DNA of 64,000 bases. Source: Kryptolebias marmoratus. Lineage: Eukaryota > Chordata > Actinopteri > Cyprinodontiformes > Rivulidae. The notes under the pieces are model-generated. The model did not search any database. It saw nothing but the letters and a program-made list of their open reading frames with translations, and was not told the origin of the DNA. Every line of letters begins with the position of its first letter. The first letter of the stretch is position 1. The DNA is taken from NCBI RefSeq assembly GCF_001649575.2, contig NC_051433.1:23945297-24009296 (forward strand), written 5' to 3'. Positions 10,741 through 24,684 of this stretch are shown here, piece after piece. A program made the translations under genes and the position numbers.

Positions 10741-13700
10741 AGGTGTGACCCTTTTTAGCTTTCATGCAAACCACAGATTAAATTTTTAGTTTTTTTTTAT
10801 TTTTATTTTGCATATTTGATTGGATTTGTATACTTCTACTTTTCTTTGCAGCATTTTAAGGTGCTGTCCAAATAAAAATGTTGTTTTAGCCTTACATCCA
10901 CATGGAAATAGTGTTTTAGGAGGCCCCATATGGGAATTTTTGAAAATGGGTTCCAGTGCGAAACAAAACCTGCAGCATCACCTTTGTTTTTTTGTGTAAA
11001 CAACCAAAATATAACCTTTTAAGAACAACAATGTCAATCCAAGATGTAACAACTTGCTTGCTCTTCTACGTGACTCACCACGGAGCAGAACTAGATAGAG
11101 AAGGGGGCGAAAACTTAGGATTTGTTTTCAGTTTGTACGTACTCCACGTCCTATTTCCTGTTTTTGGTATGTTTTCGAGGCAGCATTACAGCGCCACACA
11201 CAGGCCTGGCAAAGTTACTACAGCTATTTGGGTCCTTTTTGGTGTTTTCATGTGGTTGAAGACATTTCTAGAAACTGTTCTCTGTTTATGGCAATATTTT
11301 TTTTTAGACACTGCAAATAAAAAGACTGTTTAGGAATAAATTGTGTTTCCATGCGGGCGGGGCTTGATGTGGACAGCTGGATGAGAGAAAGAGAAAAGAT
11401 ACTTAAAGCTGTGGGTTGTTTTGGAATAATTCTTACAGAAAGCAGTTTCCCCAAGGTCTAGAGACCAAATGACTTATCTGAACAAAAAACAGGCATAACA
11501 AAGAAATTGCCAGATGAACTGAGTTGTTCGGCTTTTTCTTAGATTTTGGTTACAACACAAGTATGACTTCATTGCTTGAGGGCACATGAACCTATATGTT
11601 ATCTTATATATTTTATGAAGAGTCTTTGTGGAAAACAACTGGGTCTTATTGTTTGAGAGGTCAATTCAGCACAACGAGATCAAAACTTATCATAAACACC
11701 TTCAATAAATAAGGGCAGAAAAAATCTTTATATATTGTGTAAGTTTTGTGCAAAATGCCTTTGAATATATAATATTTTGTTACAGTATTGTTCGGAGCCT
11801 GACCTTCCTTGTAGGCCCCTGAGCTCTGCTCGGTGTTGTCGAAGTGAACGCTGCAGAGTGAGGTTGGATTTGACGTGGCGACCTAATTAGTGCGATTATC
11901 ACACAGCTGCACAGGTTGAGAGGATTTCAAGTAGTTGTATCAAAAGGATCTTTTTCTTGGGGAATGCCTCATACTGACAGCGCGTGTACTGTTGGATTCA
12001 TTTCAATTTGGGATGTTCAGCTGCTGTCTGCATGAATATGCTGCAGATTGGAAGTCATTAGCTGTTTTAAAAGGCACATTTTAGTCTTGAACTGCACAGT
12101 ATATATTTTATAGAGTGTGTGGTGGTACATAATTCCTAATTGTAAGCTGGAAGAAGATGGTGGGTAAACCATTTAAAATCTAATAATATTATAAATCTTT
12201 TTTGTTAGTTTATCTCAAACTAATTCGCTGAAGTAATAGTTCATGTTATTGTTCAGCTGGACATTCAGATTTTGTGCCTTTAAGAGTTTTCAAACAACAG
12301 ATGAAATTTCAGTTTGTAATGACAAAGAGGATACAGTGAATGTTGCAATGAACACATAAGAACTGGAATTCAACTCAGCATTACAAACCCAGCTTTATGG
12401 AGAGTTTTAATTCCTTGTTTTGGCCTACAGCTAGTGTTGCAGTTCAGTCACATTGTTTACATCAGTGTTTATAGCTGCTGAAGGCATTTGAAAACTAGTG
12501 CAGACTTTTTTCATGTCTCCTTATGGCAGGCAAAATTAATAGCAAGCCAAGTAACCTTTTAATGCTAAGATTTCCTAATCCTGAATAGCAGAAGGCTATT
12601 AAATCAAATCGTGGTGTGTGACATCTAGGTACTTGTGTCCCCCCATTCCCCGACAGGAAAATGTAAACAAATTGGTGAGATTTCATTCTGAGTGTAATAT
12701 CAGGCACAAATGAGATGAGTTTAAAACTAACTTATTGTACACAATCTGCAAAGAGCAGGGCAGCGGCATGTCTCTTGAATGTTAGACAATATACTGCAGC
12801 CTAATATTTATCAAAACAAGTTAATCTCCGAACTGAACAAATGTTTTGTAACCATTAATAAAGTAGCACAAGGATATATATATATATATTTTTTAAATGT
12901 ATACAAATGTGCCTGTTTCTAACTTAACTAGTGGACTAGAGATATAAATGTCTGATTAATACATGTCTGATGTGTTTTGTTGACGTTATTCAATATTACA
13001 CCCTGATCTGGCAAATTGTAGTCTAAAACATTGTCTCACTTCTGGGTTTGGAGCATGTTTCTCCATCCACAATGAAAACAAAACTAAGCACAACACCTGC
13101 TGCACATGAACACCAATGTGAGGCTCAAGGTGTTGTCCTAAGTCTGCTTCAATATAGCTGTTGTCTGGCAAGTGTGAACACTATATAAAACAATGACAAA
13201 TCTGGTATTGTTCGTCTCAATCACAGACATACAGTATAACAGTAATAGACCAGCTGTCTTTGCCTTCTGTCGTTGTTGGGACTTGATGCCAGCAGTAACT
13301 GTTTTGTGGGAGCTACCATGTTGCATGTTTGGAACCAGCGTCTGCACACTTGGGATGTGAGGCTTTAAGCCCCGCCTACTCCCCAGATCACCATTATAGT
13401 AATACATGAGCTTTTTTTAAGCATTAAATAACCGATTACAGCTAAACTTAAAAAAATAATAATAAAATGAATACATTTTTAGACCATACAACTGCAAAGT
13501 AAGAACTATGTGAATCAGAGTCAACACCTAAAAAACATTATCTGACGTGTGTTTTTATTCTTTTAACAAGGACAATTTACATGGAGAGGGCAGGACTTAA
13601 AAATTGTACTGGAACCAGAGGATCCTCTTATTTTGTTTTTTTTTTAGGTCCAGGGTCTACTTATAAATTACAGCATATGGTCTTAATTGTCTCCATCCGT

Positions 13701-16183
13701 TAACCAAAATGGGAAACAACGTGAAAATATTAAAATTTTACAAGAAGTTAGTCTTTTTACAGAAATAGTAAGACAATGAAAAAAAAATATTGAGAAAGTA
13801 GGATGCAGTGTTTGAAGGTGTTTCCACACTGAGTAGCTAATATGACAGAGTTCTTTTGGGAGTTTTTGCAAACCAAAGCAGACTTAAAGGATCATTAATA
13901 AGAGGTTTACTGTCTTTAGGTTACAAACAACAAACTGCTGGTTTAGATTCTCAATCATCCATGACAAAAAACAACTGGACTTATATTCTGTAGCTGAAGA
14001 CGTTTCGCTTTTCATCCGAGGAGCTTGTTTTTAATCTTTTTTTGAATAAATAAACTGATTAGCTATTGCAGCTTTGAAGGAAATTTTTACATCAATATTT
14101 CACATTTACATTGGATCGCGAGGCTAGGCTGTATTGATAATGTTGAAATGTGGTTAATAATTTCTACTCTAACTCATTTCAAAAATACTCAAAATCCAAG
14201 GACTTTGAATGTATCTTTCGCCATCATTCACAGAATAATAACATATTCTTAGTAGAAGTATCTCTGGCCTCCATCTCATTCAGTCATTACATCGTACTCC
14301 ACAACAATACCTCATATTTCTCTCGGATTCAGGATGGTTCAGAAAACTGCCAAAAGGTGTGCACATGCACACCAGCTAGTTATTTATCTCAGCATGTTTT
14401 ACGCCTCCCTCTGCTTGTGCAATTGGGTGGGCTGGGGGTGGGGGGTGGTCTTCAGCTTTCCCTCAGACCTGCATGGTCTCAACAATCATGGTGAAAGTAC
14501 CCCCCCCCCCCTTACCAGCTGCCATGTCACAGGTCCAGCTCAGAAAGTAGCTGACGCTCAGCCATCGTCAGGGTCAAGAGCGCGGGGATAGCTCTAAAAG
14601 GTGCACTGGCCGCCATCTGCACTGTAGCACCTGACTCACCCTTAGGGTCCATGTCACACCTCCACCTGGTGTGAGCCAGAAGTCCATGGAAATCCTGAAG
14701 GTAAGTTTAGTTCCTTTCTAATAAATGCAAATAAGCAAATGGTGACAGTGTACTGCATGTCCTGCTGTGACGAATACTTGTTTTAGTTCTTCAATTCCAT
14801 ATATTCCAAAAAGGTTTTTTCAACTTTAAGCTTCTCAGATTCATCACAATTTTATTGATTTTATTTCCAGAAATTTCAGTGTCAGCTCCTGAGAAACAGG
14901 CAGATTTTTGAGAGTGGGCAATGTTCAGTCCATAGGGGGGATTATCTCTTGGGAGAATTCTTGTTTCCAGACATTTGGCATGCCACACTTTTAATCCTAT
15001 TTGCTCCACTACACTGACATATTTTCATTCATTTGAGTGCTAGTTTGGCCACATGGAACTTCAAGATCTGAAAATATGAAAAGGTTTATAGGGTTAAAAA
15101 ATAAATAAATCACTGTAGTTACAAAATTTCAGCATCTAAAATGGGTCTTGGTAAATAGTCACTACACTCTGGACAAGATGTGTGCTTTAGATTTGTGAAA
15201 GTGAATGTTAGCAGAACATTTCAACGTGCAATTTCTGTACCATTGATTGTGACAGGCTTCCTGATGGTTTGCACAAACGAGTTAAAGAATAATATCCTAA
15301 TTTTCTTTGTTACAGACATGCATGTGATATCATTTGGGCAGATATGATCTGCTTGTGGCTGATGGAAACATTTGAGTACATAAGGGAGTTGTTGGCATAA
15401 CTAAACTACAGTTCTTTAAAAGCTTTGATCATGTCTTAATGGCTCGTCATGCAACACAATTCCCAGTTACTTACTATATCAAGCTACTTTGCCATGAAAA
15501 TCCAACCGTGCCACAGCAGATCTTGGCATGTGGCTTCCTGACACCACGTGTTTCTTTTATTACTGCATGAAATAGTTTTTGTTTTTGCTAATAAGTGAGG
15601 GAAAAAGATTTAGTTTTCTGCCATTAATCACACTTGGACTTCATTTACATGTCATAGTAGAGGAAGCACATCTGTATTTTAAAGTATTTAGTTAAATAAT
15701 ATAATGTAGTGGTGGGAGCAAAACAGTACTGAAACCGTCATGCGTAGCACTTTGGCGTGTCTTTGGATTATGAAAAAAAAGGCTCCATCTACTGCAGTTG
15801 TGCAAAATTAGCTTAGAAATACCAGGCAACACTGCTGGAGCATCAAAGCTCAAATGAAGCTGTGACCCATAATTAGACATGTTACTGCTGTGGGAATCAA
15901 GAGTAAAGCTAATGCTGGGATGAAGACAGAACTAGGAAGAGTTTAATGTGATATTTAACATCTAAGTCAGATTATACAGTTTATTAAGTTGAATCAAAGT
16001 TAGTTTATTTAGGCAAAACACTACATCAGACATTACAGACTCAGTCCAAGTGGTCCTCTGAATCTAATATAAAGTGTACATTTATTCTTGAAATATGTCT
16101 TTGATATAAGTTATTTATTTGCAATGTGAATATTTTAAGTAACACAACAATAGATGTTGCTGTATCTGCTGACTGTGTCATTA
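10741..16183. other. Intergenic, no gene recognised
   Basis: Open frames reach 125 codons (10956-11333) but are compositionally random, with no domain. Small features include a short (TA) run near 12871-12890, a poly-C run near 14500-14510, and at about 13990-14025 a fragment of the common acgtttcgcttttcatccga fish repeat. The segment 11790-11950 is less AT-rich than its surroundings and could be a regulatory block, but I see nothing decisive. Confidence 0.4.
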
Positions 16184-17100
16184 CAGTGGGTTGCAAAAGT
16201 ATTCACTTGGTATTATTAACCCATGGAAAAGGCTCCAGATTAATGAAGTGAAATGGAAAAATCCTGTCTGAAATTATTTTACAAAATATAAAATTGAAAA
16301 ATGGTGTATGCATATGTATTCACCCCTTTACTTTGAAGCCCCTACAGTTAAATATGATCCACCTGTAGGCAATCTAAGTGTCAATACATCTCAAAATAAA
16401 TACACCTGTTCTGATAGTCACCAGTGCAGGACCTTTAAGCAAGAGACAGCATGAAGACCAAGAAACTCTCCACACTAGTCAGAGATAAAGTTGTAGAAAA
16501 ATTCATCCCAAGCTCTGAAAAGGGCACCATTAAATCCATTATTAGAAAATGGAAAGATGATGCCACCACAGCAAACCAGCCAAGAGAGGGTCGTTCTCCA
16601 AAACTTACTGATTCGGTAAGGAGGGGATTAACCAGAGAAACATCCATAACTCTGATGGAGCTGGGCAGCTCTTCTGGAGAGATGGGAGGATTTGTTCATA
16701 GGACCACTGTAAGCTTGACAGAGCCGGTCCTCATGAAAGAGTGAAAAGAAAAGAAAAGAAAAGAAATTGGAATTTGCCAAAACACATACTGACGACTCCC
16801 CAAACATGTAGAAGAAGATTTTGTTGTCAGATAAGACTAAAATTAAATCTCATAATGCTGAGAACACCAACCCCCTAGTGAAGCACGGTGGTGGCAGCAG
16901 CATTCTGTGGAGATGAATTTTGTCTGCAGAGACTGGGAAACTGGTCAGAGTTGAAAAAAGATGGATGAAAGAAAGTATAAATAAATTCCAAAGATTTGAG
17001 ACTGGAACCACTTAGCAGTAATGTTGTGAAAATCAAAAGATACAAAATTCCTTTTTCTGTTTTCTAAAGCAACAAAACATAAAACTTTTGCAGCCCACAG
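16184..17100 (+). mobile_element. Tc1/mariner-like DNA transposon, decayed (copy A)
   Basis: The terminal inverted repeats are readable: cagtgggttgcaaaagt at 16184-16200 and acttttgcagcccacag at 17084-17100. The left end abuts a TA. Inside, 16451-16744 encodes a degenerate Tc1 transposase N-terminus with the helix-turn-helix style segment IKSIIRKWKDDATTANQPRE. Further right, cctagtgaagcacggtggtg matches the usual DNA around the catalytic core. The frame is broken and truncated, so the element cannot move itself. A related copy lies at about 58996-59830. Confidence 0.8.
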
Positions 17101-18950
17101 TCTTAACTATTAGTTATACTTTTTTGTTAATGTGGATAAAGCAAAGCTATCTGCCTGGTCCAGCCTGTCTGAACAATCATGCCACGTTCAAAGTCACTTA
17201 AATCCCCTTTCTTTCCCATTCTGATGCTCAGTTTGAACTTCAGCAAGCTGTCTTCACCACACCTAGATGCCCAAATGTTTAGAGTTTATTCCATGCGATT
17301 GGACGACTAGCTTTGTCTTAACAAGCAATTGGACAGGTGTACATAATGGAGTGAACAATAGATGCATATCTGTGACTGTAATAGCTTTAGTACGAAACTT
17401 TGACATCAATTGTTGTTCTGAGGAAATTATTAAATTAATCAGGACATGTTGCTAATAAAAAAATTTAAAAGACGCAAGATTTGAGAGTCCTATCAAACAT
17501 TGCTTGTTGTTTTGATGTTGGGTTTTTAATAGACTTATCCAGGTGCCTTAAGACCGTTGACCAATAATTGGTGGTAAAGTCCTCCACCTCCTACTACTCT
17601 ACAGAATAAAGCAAGTTAAAAAAAAATGGATGAACCCTAACGGTTTGTATTTTCCATACTTTTATTATACGTACATCATATTCATTAACCTCACTCAAAA
17701 CACAAATAACTTCACTATAACAGTTTTTACTAATTCCATTAGAGCTTAATTTGTTAATTTGTTTTTAAATATGCTGATGTTTATTTTTCTTAAAATTAGG
17801 AGACAAAATGTTCTGCCTATTATGGTTGAAATCAAAGACTTTCAAACTTTATTTAATGGCCTCAAGAGATTTTAAAAATAATCAGATTTAATTTCACGTG
17901 CAATTGTTAGTGGTTCATTTTGACCTTTGCTTTAAACTTCAGGCACATTCAGCCAAATAATGCAGCATCTTTGTGCTCCGATTTTCTGGGTAGGCTCAAA
18001 ATGTGCTGCAGTTGAAGTAAAAGAGGTTCTTTAGTCAAATAAACCCAGAGTACACCTAGAGCTCTGTTCTCAATTTTGAATACCAAGTCGATCCGAAGCG
18101 ATAATGTTATCAAAGAAAATGCAACTTTGAAAATCCTCTGATAATTATTTTAGGTCTCATTTTCTTCATGACAGATTATGCTCAGTTATGCTTAAAGTGT
18201 GTGACCTCAACCCTTACGAAGATAAAAACAGTGTTCCCTTTTGATTCATTTTACATTTTCAACCCATTGTTTAGGAAATTGATGGCATAGCTCCACACCA
18301 TATGTGATTAAATGGCTCTCTATGTTTATGTAGTGGCTAAATTAGGCACTATTATCTGTAACTTAAGCAAGTGTCCTAATCCCACAGTGGCTGGACAATG
18401 TGTCTACTTCTTGGAAAAGGATGTAACGTTCTTGCTAATGCTAACCAGCAGCCTCAGGGTTGGTAGCAGTAAAGACATGTCTTTGTGCTAAGCTCCTCCT
18501 CTTGAAGAAGCAGTCTGTCTCAGCTTTAGCTGCAGACTACTAAGAAGTGTTACTAAGGGCATTAGGCAAAGAAGCAAAGTGTGTTTCCTCAAGGCATTGA
18601 TGGAACTCAGCACATGCTGCCATTGTTGAACTCAAAACCATTTTTCTTAGTCACTTTGCTTGCTTGACTCTCTTCTTTGGATTTTAATCTTCTGGAAAAT
18701 AAATATTTGCTCTTTAGTCACATGTACTCTGTTTTCTGTATAATTTAAGACTTAAAACGGAAAAGGGTAAAATTAGATTTACAAGGAGGATGAAACCTTT
18801 TATCCGAAGGCATCTTCAGTGAAGTGATCACAGTCTATGATGTTAAAACCTGTAGAAACACTAATGTCTTGAGTTGTAAACTGGGGCTGTAGTCTTGAAT
18901 ATTTCCTGTGATAGGACAGCTCCCATGCAGGTGTCAAAATACAGTTCTAG
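17101..18950. other. Intergenic, no gene recognised
   Basis: AT-rich, with no domain-bearing frames. A short ttttatccgaaggcatcttc stretch near 18800 resembles the fish repeat also glimpsed near 13990. Confidence 0.4.
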
Positions 18951-18959
18951 AGCTCGAGA

Positions 18960-19350
18960 ATATGCGGAAACGAAATTGAGAAGGGTTCAAGATGGGTTTG
19001 AAATGCTTGCCCTGCATCCATTTTGACAGGCTATTTGTCGAACGAAGTTTTTAAATGTTCAAAATTCAAGTAACAAGGCTGTGAGCTTCTGCAACTCGTG
19101 CAAGAAAATTGAGAACTCCAGCAAACATTTTGAGACAGTTTGGAGACTCCCTTGCAAATGCTGTTTGGTAGATTTACACATGTCCCATATTCTTTCCATC
19201 TCCTAATGATGGATTTAGGAGAACTCCTAGGGATGTTTAGGGCATTGGAAATCCTTTTGTATAGATCCACTGACTTGTACTTTTCTGTTAGTTGAATCAG
19301 GACATTTACTTTAAAGGGGGTGGATATTAATGCAACCACCTAATTTACAA
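18960..19350 (-). mobile_element. Tc1-like transposase relic of a second family
   Basis: The minus strand over 19031-19339 encodes a Tc1-type DNA-binding segment (VDLYKRISNALNIPRSSPKSIIRRWKEYGT). It is preceded by an end-like gggggtggatattaatgcaa on the plus strand near 19316. It lacks a catalytic domain. The other terminus is not clear. Confidence 0.65.
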
Positions 19351-19380
19351 TACATATATTTATTTAATTGGTATTACTAG

Positions 19381-19545
19381 GGACTGCAGTAGCTTTGTGG
19401 CCAGTGCCATGGCTTTGTAAACCTGAGGTTGCAGATTCAAGCCCAGGTTGCAGCAGGAAGGGCATCCGATATAAAACAACTGACCAATGTTTCATGTGAG
19501 TTTTACTTGCTGTGGCAACCCTTGAAGAAGGGAGCAACCAAAACA
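19381..19545 (+). mobile_element. tRNA-derived SINE
   Basis: The head resembles a tRNA-type RNA polymerase III promoter: an A-box-like tggccagtgccatgg and a B-box-like ggttgcagattcaagcc. It is followed by the fish SINE body caggaagggcatccg and the tail tgtggcaacccttgaagaag. The size and order fit a tRNA-derived SINE with a LINE-like tail. Confidence 0.6.
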
Positions 19546-22500
19546 AAAATCATTTAACTGGTATTACAATGTAGAAGTTTGATTTCACATTGAAGAACAA
19601 TATTTTGAATTTGTTTTTGTTAAGAAGGCCAATTTATATGGACTACGATTGATTTAGCTTAAAACATACATTTTGAATACTTTTAATAGGCACTGCATGT
19701 CAAGGAAGCCAGTTAAGAGCAGGTGTGACAATCAGAAACTGGGGTCATAGGTCTATACTATGAAGCAGGATTAGTGTCTCAGCGAGGTAACTTTAGGTTC
19801 TGTTCAGTTTTAATCTCATGAAGCTGGTTCACTTCTTACCTGGGTTTGTCACCATGGTAACTCATGCTAGAAACAATTTGTACCTTTGTAAATGGATGGT
19901 GTGACACGTTGCATTTTTTCAGCAAATGCCTTTATTCAAGTGAGGAACACAGTGGAACAAAGTGGGGTCAGTATCTTTCCCAAAAACACTTTGATATTTG
20001 AAATGGCAAAAATTGTGTACTGATAACTCTTAATTCAGTCTGTTTGTTGTCAGGGATCATTTTGTAACTTTGAAATTAAAAAAGCTTCACATTGACTATT
20101 TTATGGACTATTGACAAAGGTTTCAGGGTATTTTTCTTAAAGTGTGTCTTTGGATTTGACAAATAAATCCCTGTTTTCCTGTGTGTACTTCGGTATGACC
20201 CACTGCTGCTTGCTCAATACGCTGTTGTGCAACAGCTGTTGTGCAACAGCTGTTGTGCTTGCAGTTGCAAATGGCTGAAAACAACTTGTAAATGCTGTCC
20301 TCAATTTTGTCTTCCAGGCTTCCTTCATTCTTAAAACCTGTTCCTCTAGCATCCAAATTTACTTATTAGCAATCATCTAATTTCTTTAAACTAGTCGCGA
20401 CAAGTTTTTTCCTCTTCCTCCCATTCCCATATGCTTTTCAAAACATTTATAAAATGATGTGCTACTGATCTGTGATACACATGGTGCCATTTGAAAGTAT
20501 TTTAAAGCTAAAACACTAATGAATAGTATTTGTTTTACCATTTCAGCAAACAGTAAATGTTAAACACATTCCTTTAACAAAATGCCCCTAAGAAAGGCTG
20601 GTTACCGAGGAAGTGGGAAACGTTTGAGTGCGGAGTAGAGCTGGTTCAGAGACATGAATGGATCTGTTTCTTTTCAGGGGTCAAAGAGTGACGACTATCT
20701 CTTGAAATGTTATTGGTCCTAAAGGCATAAGTCTAAAACACAGACCCATGTGCTTTCCTTGAGAAGGTAATAAACCCCTGTCTCACAAAGAGTCTATGAA
20801 TAAAGTAAGAGATGGGCTTGCTCTAGGGATGAATGCAATACATCCCTTGTTAATAGTTCCCTTTCAAGCCAAAGGTTTGGCTGAAGGAAAAGGCCAGACT
20901 GTGAAACAGAAACAAAGAAACACTCTACTATGAGTTTACAAAGAATGCTTTCTCAGTTTTATCATTTAAAAGCTCTGTTTGGCCAGGGGGTACTCTCCGT
21001 GTGTTTGCGTTCACCTCTGCATTTAATGACTTTTTCCTAATTCAAACAAAGAAATTAAGCTTTGTGTTCTGGTACTATTACACAGAATCCAGTGGCAAAT
21101 CTTTTAATTTAAAGCTTTACAACTGATTACTCCACAACACGTGGGGAGGCTGATCTTAATGCCGTAGCTAATAAAATATATTGTGGACTGTTTCACTTTA
21201 GTGAATAAAGAAACATGAAATAAGCTCTCAGTGTAGAGTATTCACTCTTGAGTGTTTGTGTGCTGTGCTCGTAAATGCAGATCAACAGTGATTAAATGCA
21301 ATTTGAAAAAGTGGAAATAATCAATGTTTTAGTTTTTTTGAGCCAAGAGCAAAACATTGAATGCACTTTTAGATTTGGACATTAATAACTGGTAGCTCTG
21401 TGGCAGTACACTCAGTGGTTGAACTGCGGAGTCCAAACTGGAAAAGAATTTGTCATGACATTAATGCTGTAGCTTATCAGGGAACGTTTTTCAATTTATT
21501 AAAAAAGCTACAAGTATTGTGACAATGGAACAAAAGCAAACTGTTTGTTCAATAGTTCTGCAAGGATAAAGAGAAAATTAAACTGATTTTGAATGAAATG
21601 CCTGTAAATTATTTAACCACGTTCATAGTTGTGACTGAGCTGATATTCATGATTCATTTCATATTAAGACTTTATTCTGTCAAAGTCTTTGCAGGATACT
21701 TATAGCCTCAGAATGTTGACAGACTTTTGTTTAGTTAATATCTGTGCTCTTGTGTGCTGTTACTTAATGGGCCCTCAAAGGACTTCGGATATTTTTAAAA
21801 ACTGAGATTTTTCTGATGTGTTTGCACATAACGTCTACACACAAACGGAGGTTTTGGTGAGAGAGAGAAACTAGAGCTTTCCAAAAAAAGAGATGAAAAA
21901 AGCAAGAGGTTTCCGGTACATCTGTGTGCACTGAAGATACAGAGTTGTTGTAATGCAGCCTATTTTGTGCATGCCCACTATCATTTTGTGGAAATATGAG
22001 TCTGTTTTTTGGGGGGGTCTCTCTCACTTTGACATGATTCTGTTGCTTTCAAACTTTGATTGTGTGGTAAAATGTGTTTAAAAGCAGAGATGACTGTAAG
22101 CAGCATTTAAAAAAAACAAGTATTCAAAGAATCTTTAGCCAAGCTAAGAATAGTCTTTCTCTGTCATTTGGTATATCATAAAATTGACTTTATGGTCACG
22201 TAGGGGTACGACATGGACATTTCAGGTTTTTTTGTTAAGTGGATGAGGATGGAGAAAATAAGTTGATTAAAAATAATTCAAGAGGATCTGTGTTTCTTAG
22301 TTTTTGTCTTGTTGGATGGATAAACTTCTCCATTTTCTTTGCTTTTTGGCACAGCTTCTATCTTGTGTGTATTTCACTCCAAACTTTAGGGATTTTGGGT
22401 TTGCTCATATTAAGTAAATCTTACTTTCAATAAGACTAGTAAGTAGCTATGGTTAACAAAAAATACTTAAATATTATAGTGTGAAAAATCAGCAATAGCA

Positions 22501-22775
22501 ATACCAATGACAGTCAACTATTCAGAGAGTAACTTTAACTATTGTTACCATCTTGCTTCCAAATGTTCACTGTTGTCATCCAGAAAACTACTGATGTTTA
22601 CAATGTCTGATTTAAAAGACAAAGGTGAAACTCTTTTGATTGTTTGATTTATTACAAACATATATTTAGAGTAACAGTGTGTCACTGCACATAACTTTAG
22701 AAAACTCCCTTTATAAAAACATTACTTGGTAAAAGTACTGAGCTACTGTGCTTAAAATTAAAATTAACACAATAT
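19546..22775. other. Intergenic, no gene recognised
   Basis: AT-rich. A short tandem of gctgttgtgcaaca near 20220-20260 is the only local repeat noted. Open frames of up to 87 codons carry no known domain. Confidence 0.4.
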
Positions 22776-22779
22776 GTCC

Positions 22780-23690
22780 AAACATATTTGAAAATGCTGT
22801 AAGGGAATGCAATAAAAGAGTTTGTACAATGTTAAGAAGTTGGAAGTCAATAGTTTGTCGTATTATCTTAAATCTTTGACCCAGCCTTAAAAGCTCTTAC
22901 AAGCTTTCTTGTAATTTCTTTCATTAATTTACAGGAATAGTTTTCCAGACTTTTCTCCAGCGTTTATTTTGCCTTTTGTTCAGTTTTCTGTCATCATGAT
23001 CCCACACTGTTTCTATAAACTTGAGCTCTACAGGCTTTGCAGAGGCCAGTTCATTACAGACACTGTTCCACTTGTGTGTTTCTATCCAGATATATTTTTA
23101 GATTGTATCTATGCTACTGTATGATAAATCAGAATTTGGCTCCGTTGATAAATTTATTAATTTTAGCAAAATTCCAAACAGCACTGGCTACACATGATAA
23201 AGCCTCCACCATGTTTTCATAGAGTTTAAGACAAAAGGATGTAGCTGTTTCCTGACCTCCTCTGTACATACTCACAACAACCCACACAAACAATTAGAAA
23301 CTTTTGATTCAAGACTCCAATAGACTTGTTGTCACTGTTCTCTGCAGTCAGTGCCTCAGCCTGTTCTGACTGTTTCCCTTCATTTAGATGCCATCTTGAC
23401 AACAAGCTGTCAATGTGTCGACAAAACTGGTTCATCTCTTGGTTTAAATATATTTAAGTTTGAATAGCTCACATGTGGCGTTACAAGAAAATCAGTCAAT
23501 GCACAAATGTTTGAAAATGTTTGGATCTGGACTGTAATTTAAAAAACCACCAACGTCCAAAGAAAAACTTTGGAAGACTTTCAATAAGGCTGGAATACTT
23601 CTGCTTCCAAAATTTACAAAAACATCCAGCTCATTGGAAGCAAAATGTTTAAAGAAGGGGAGGCTCAAGACTTTTGCACATTGTTGTCAC
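22780..23690 (-). mobile_element. Likely DNA-transposon remnant
   Basis: The block runs from near tttgtacaatgttaagaagt to gggaggctcaagacttttgc. The right end matches a common fish transposon terminus. Interior phrases such as aagcctccaccatgttttca resemble reversed Tc1-type transposase DNA. No intact frame. Boundaries and family are uncertain. Confidence 0.4.
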
Positions 23691-24379
23691 TGACATTACT
23701 ATACTTTATTGGATGTCAGTGAGCCCCTCTTTCCTTCATTCAGTCAGATTTTAATTTGTTCTATTGTCATCCCAGATCTGTAATCTTTTAAAAGTTTTCT
23801 CTTTCCCTTTGCACATTTTACACTTGTTTTGAAACAGAACCATAATGATTAGAAAGGCCATGATCCCACCATGTTTCCACCCGGGTGGCACTCCCAGCAT
23901 GCATTTCTGGCCACAACATTTTTTCAAAGTCAATCACTGAACCCTCAGGGCTCCTTGCAGAGTACTGACTGTTTGATGCCATTATCAACCAATCAAAGCA
24001 AAAAGACCTAGTAAAACCTAGTAAAGTAGAGAAATCCCTTTTAATAAATACTTTCTAGTGTGCTTGAAAAGATAGACAAAACCATACAATACATAGTCAC
24101 AAGAAATAAATTCCTCTTAAAGTCAACTTTTAAAATTAAAATCTTGGTTAGTCTACAAATGCAGCTGTGGAGCAATTAATATTTAAATAGAACGAACCTC
24201 TAAAAGTCCAAGAGCTGAAGCGGGTTACTAAACAACATATACGTTTGGATTTTAAATGGCTGGTTTGTAGTGAAACACTGGTGCTAATTGTGTTTCTGGT
24301 GCTCAGAACAAATGATGTTTTATACTAGATGAGCAGAACTAAAGATTAAATGTTAGTTGGCCTTAAGCAAACTTCAGTT

Positions 24380-24684
24380 TGCAGACTGCTGGCCAATCAA
24401 CTAAAAGACTCCTTTGTGAGCTGAAGGTCATGACGTCAAATGGGCTCAATAAAGACATAAATTCATAGTTTAATCTGGAACAACTCAGCAATGGGAGGAT
24501 GAGTCTTGATGTCCCCCTTCTCTTTTTAACGTGCATAACTAATAAGCTTTATTCCCAGGGTAAATCAGGCAGGACTATAGGCTGTGCTCAGATTTACATG
24601 CGCTAGCTTGGTGTTCACTGTCTAGACTAACAAGGTAAAGGGATTTGTGTTATTTTCTAATTAGTTCATTTAAAATATTGCAAA
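24380..24684 (+). promoter_or_regulatory. mitfa: mitfa M-type promoter and 5' UTR
   Basis: Immediately upstream of the M exon there is a CCAAT box (24393-24397), a SOX/LEF-compatible ctttgt (24412-24417) and a perfect palindromic CRE, tgacgtca (24431-24438). All lie within 46 bases, and the CRE is 247 bases before the ATG. The mammalian melanocyte MITF promoter is known to be driven by CREB through a CRE, by SOX10 and by LEF1, so the same inputs are inferred here. A weak TATA-like ctttttaac lies near 24521. The transcription start is not determined. Confidence 0.6.

Noticed and set aside
10956..11333. 125-codon plus-strand open frame upstream of mitfa
   Set aside because: Random composition, no family features and no promoter or splice signals that would support it.
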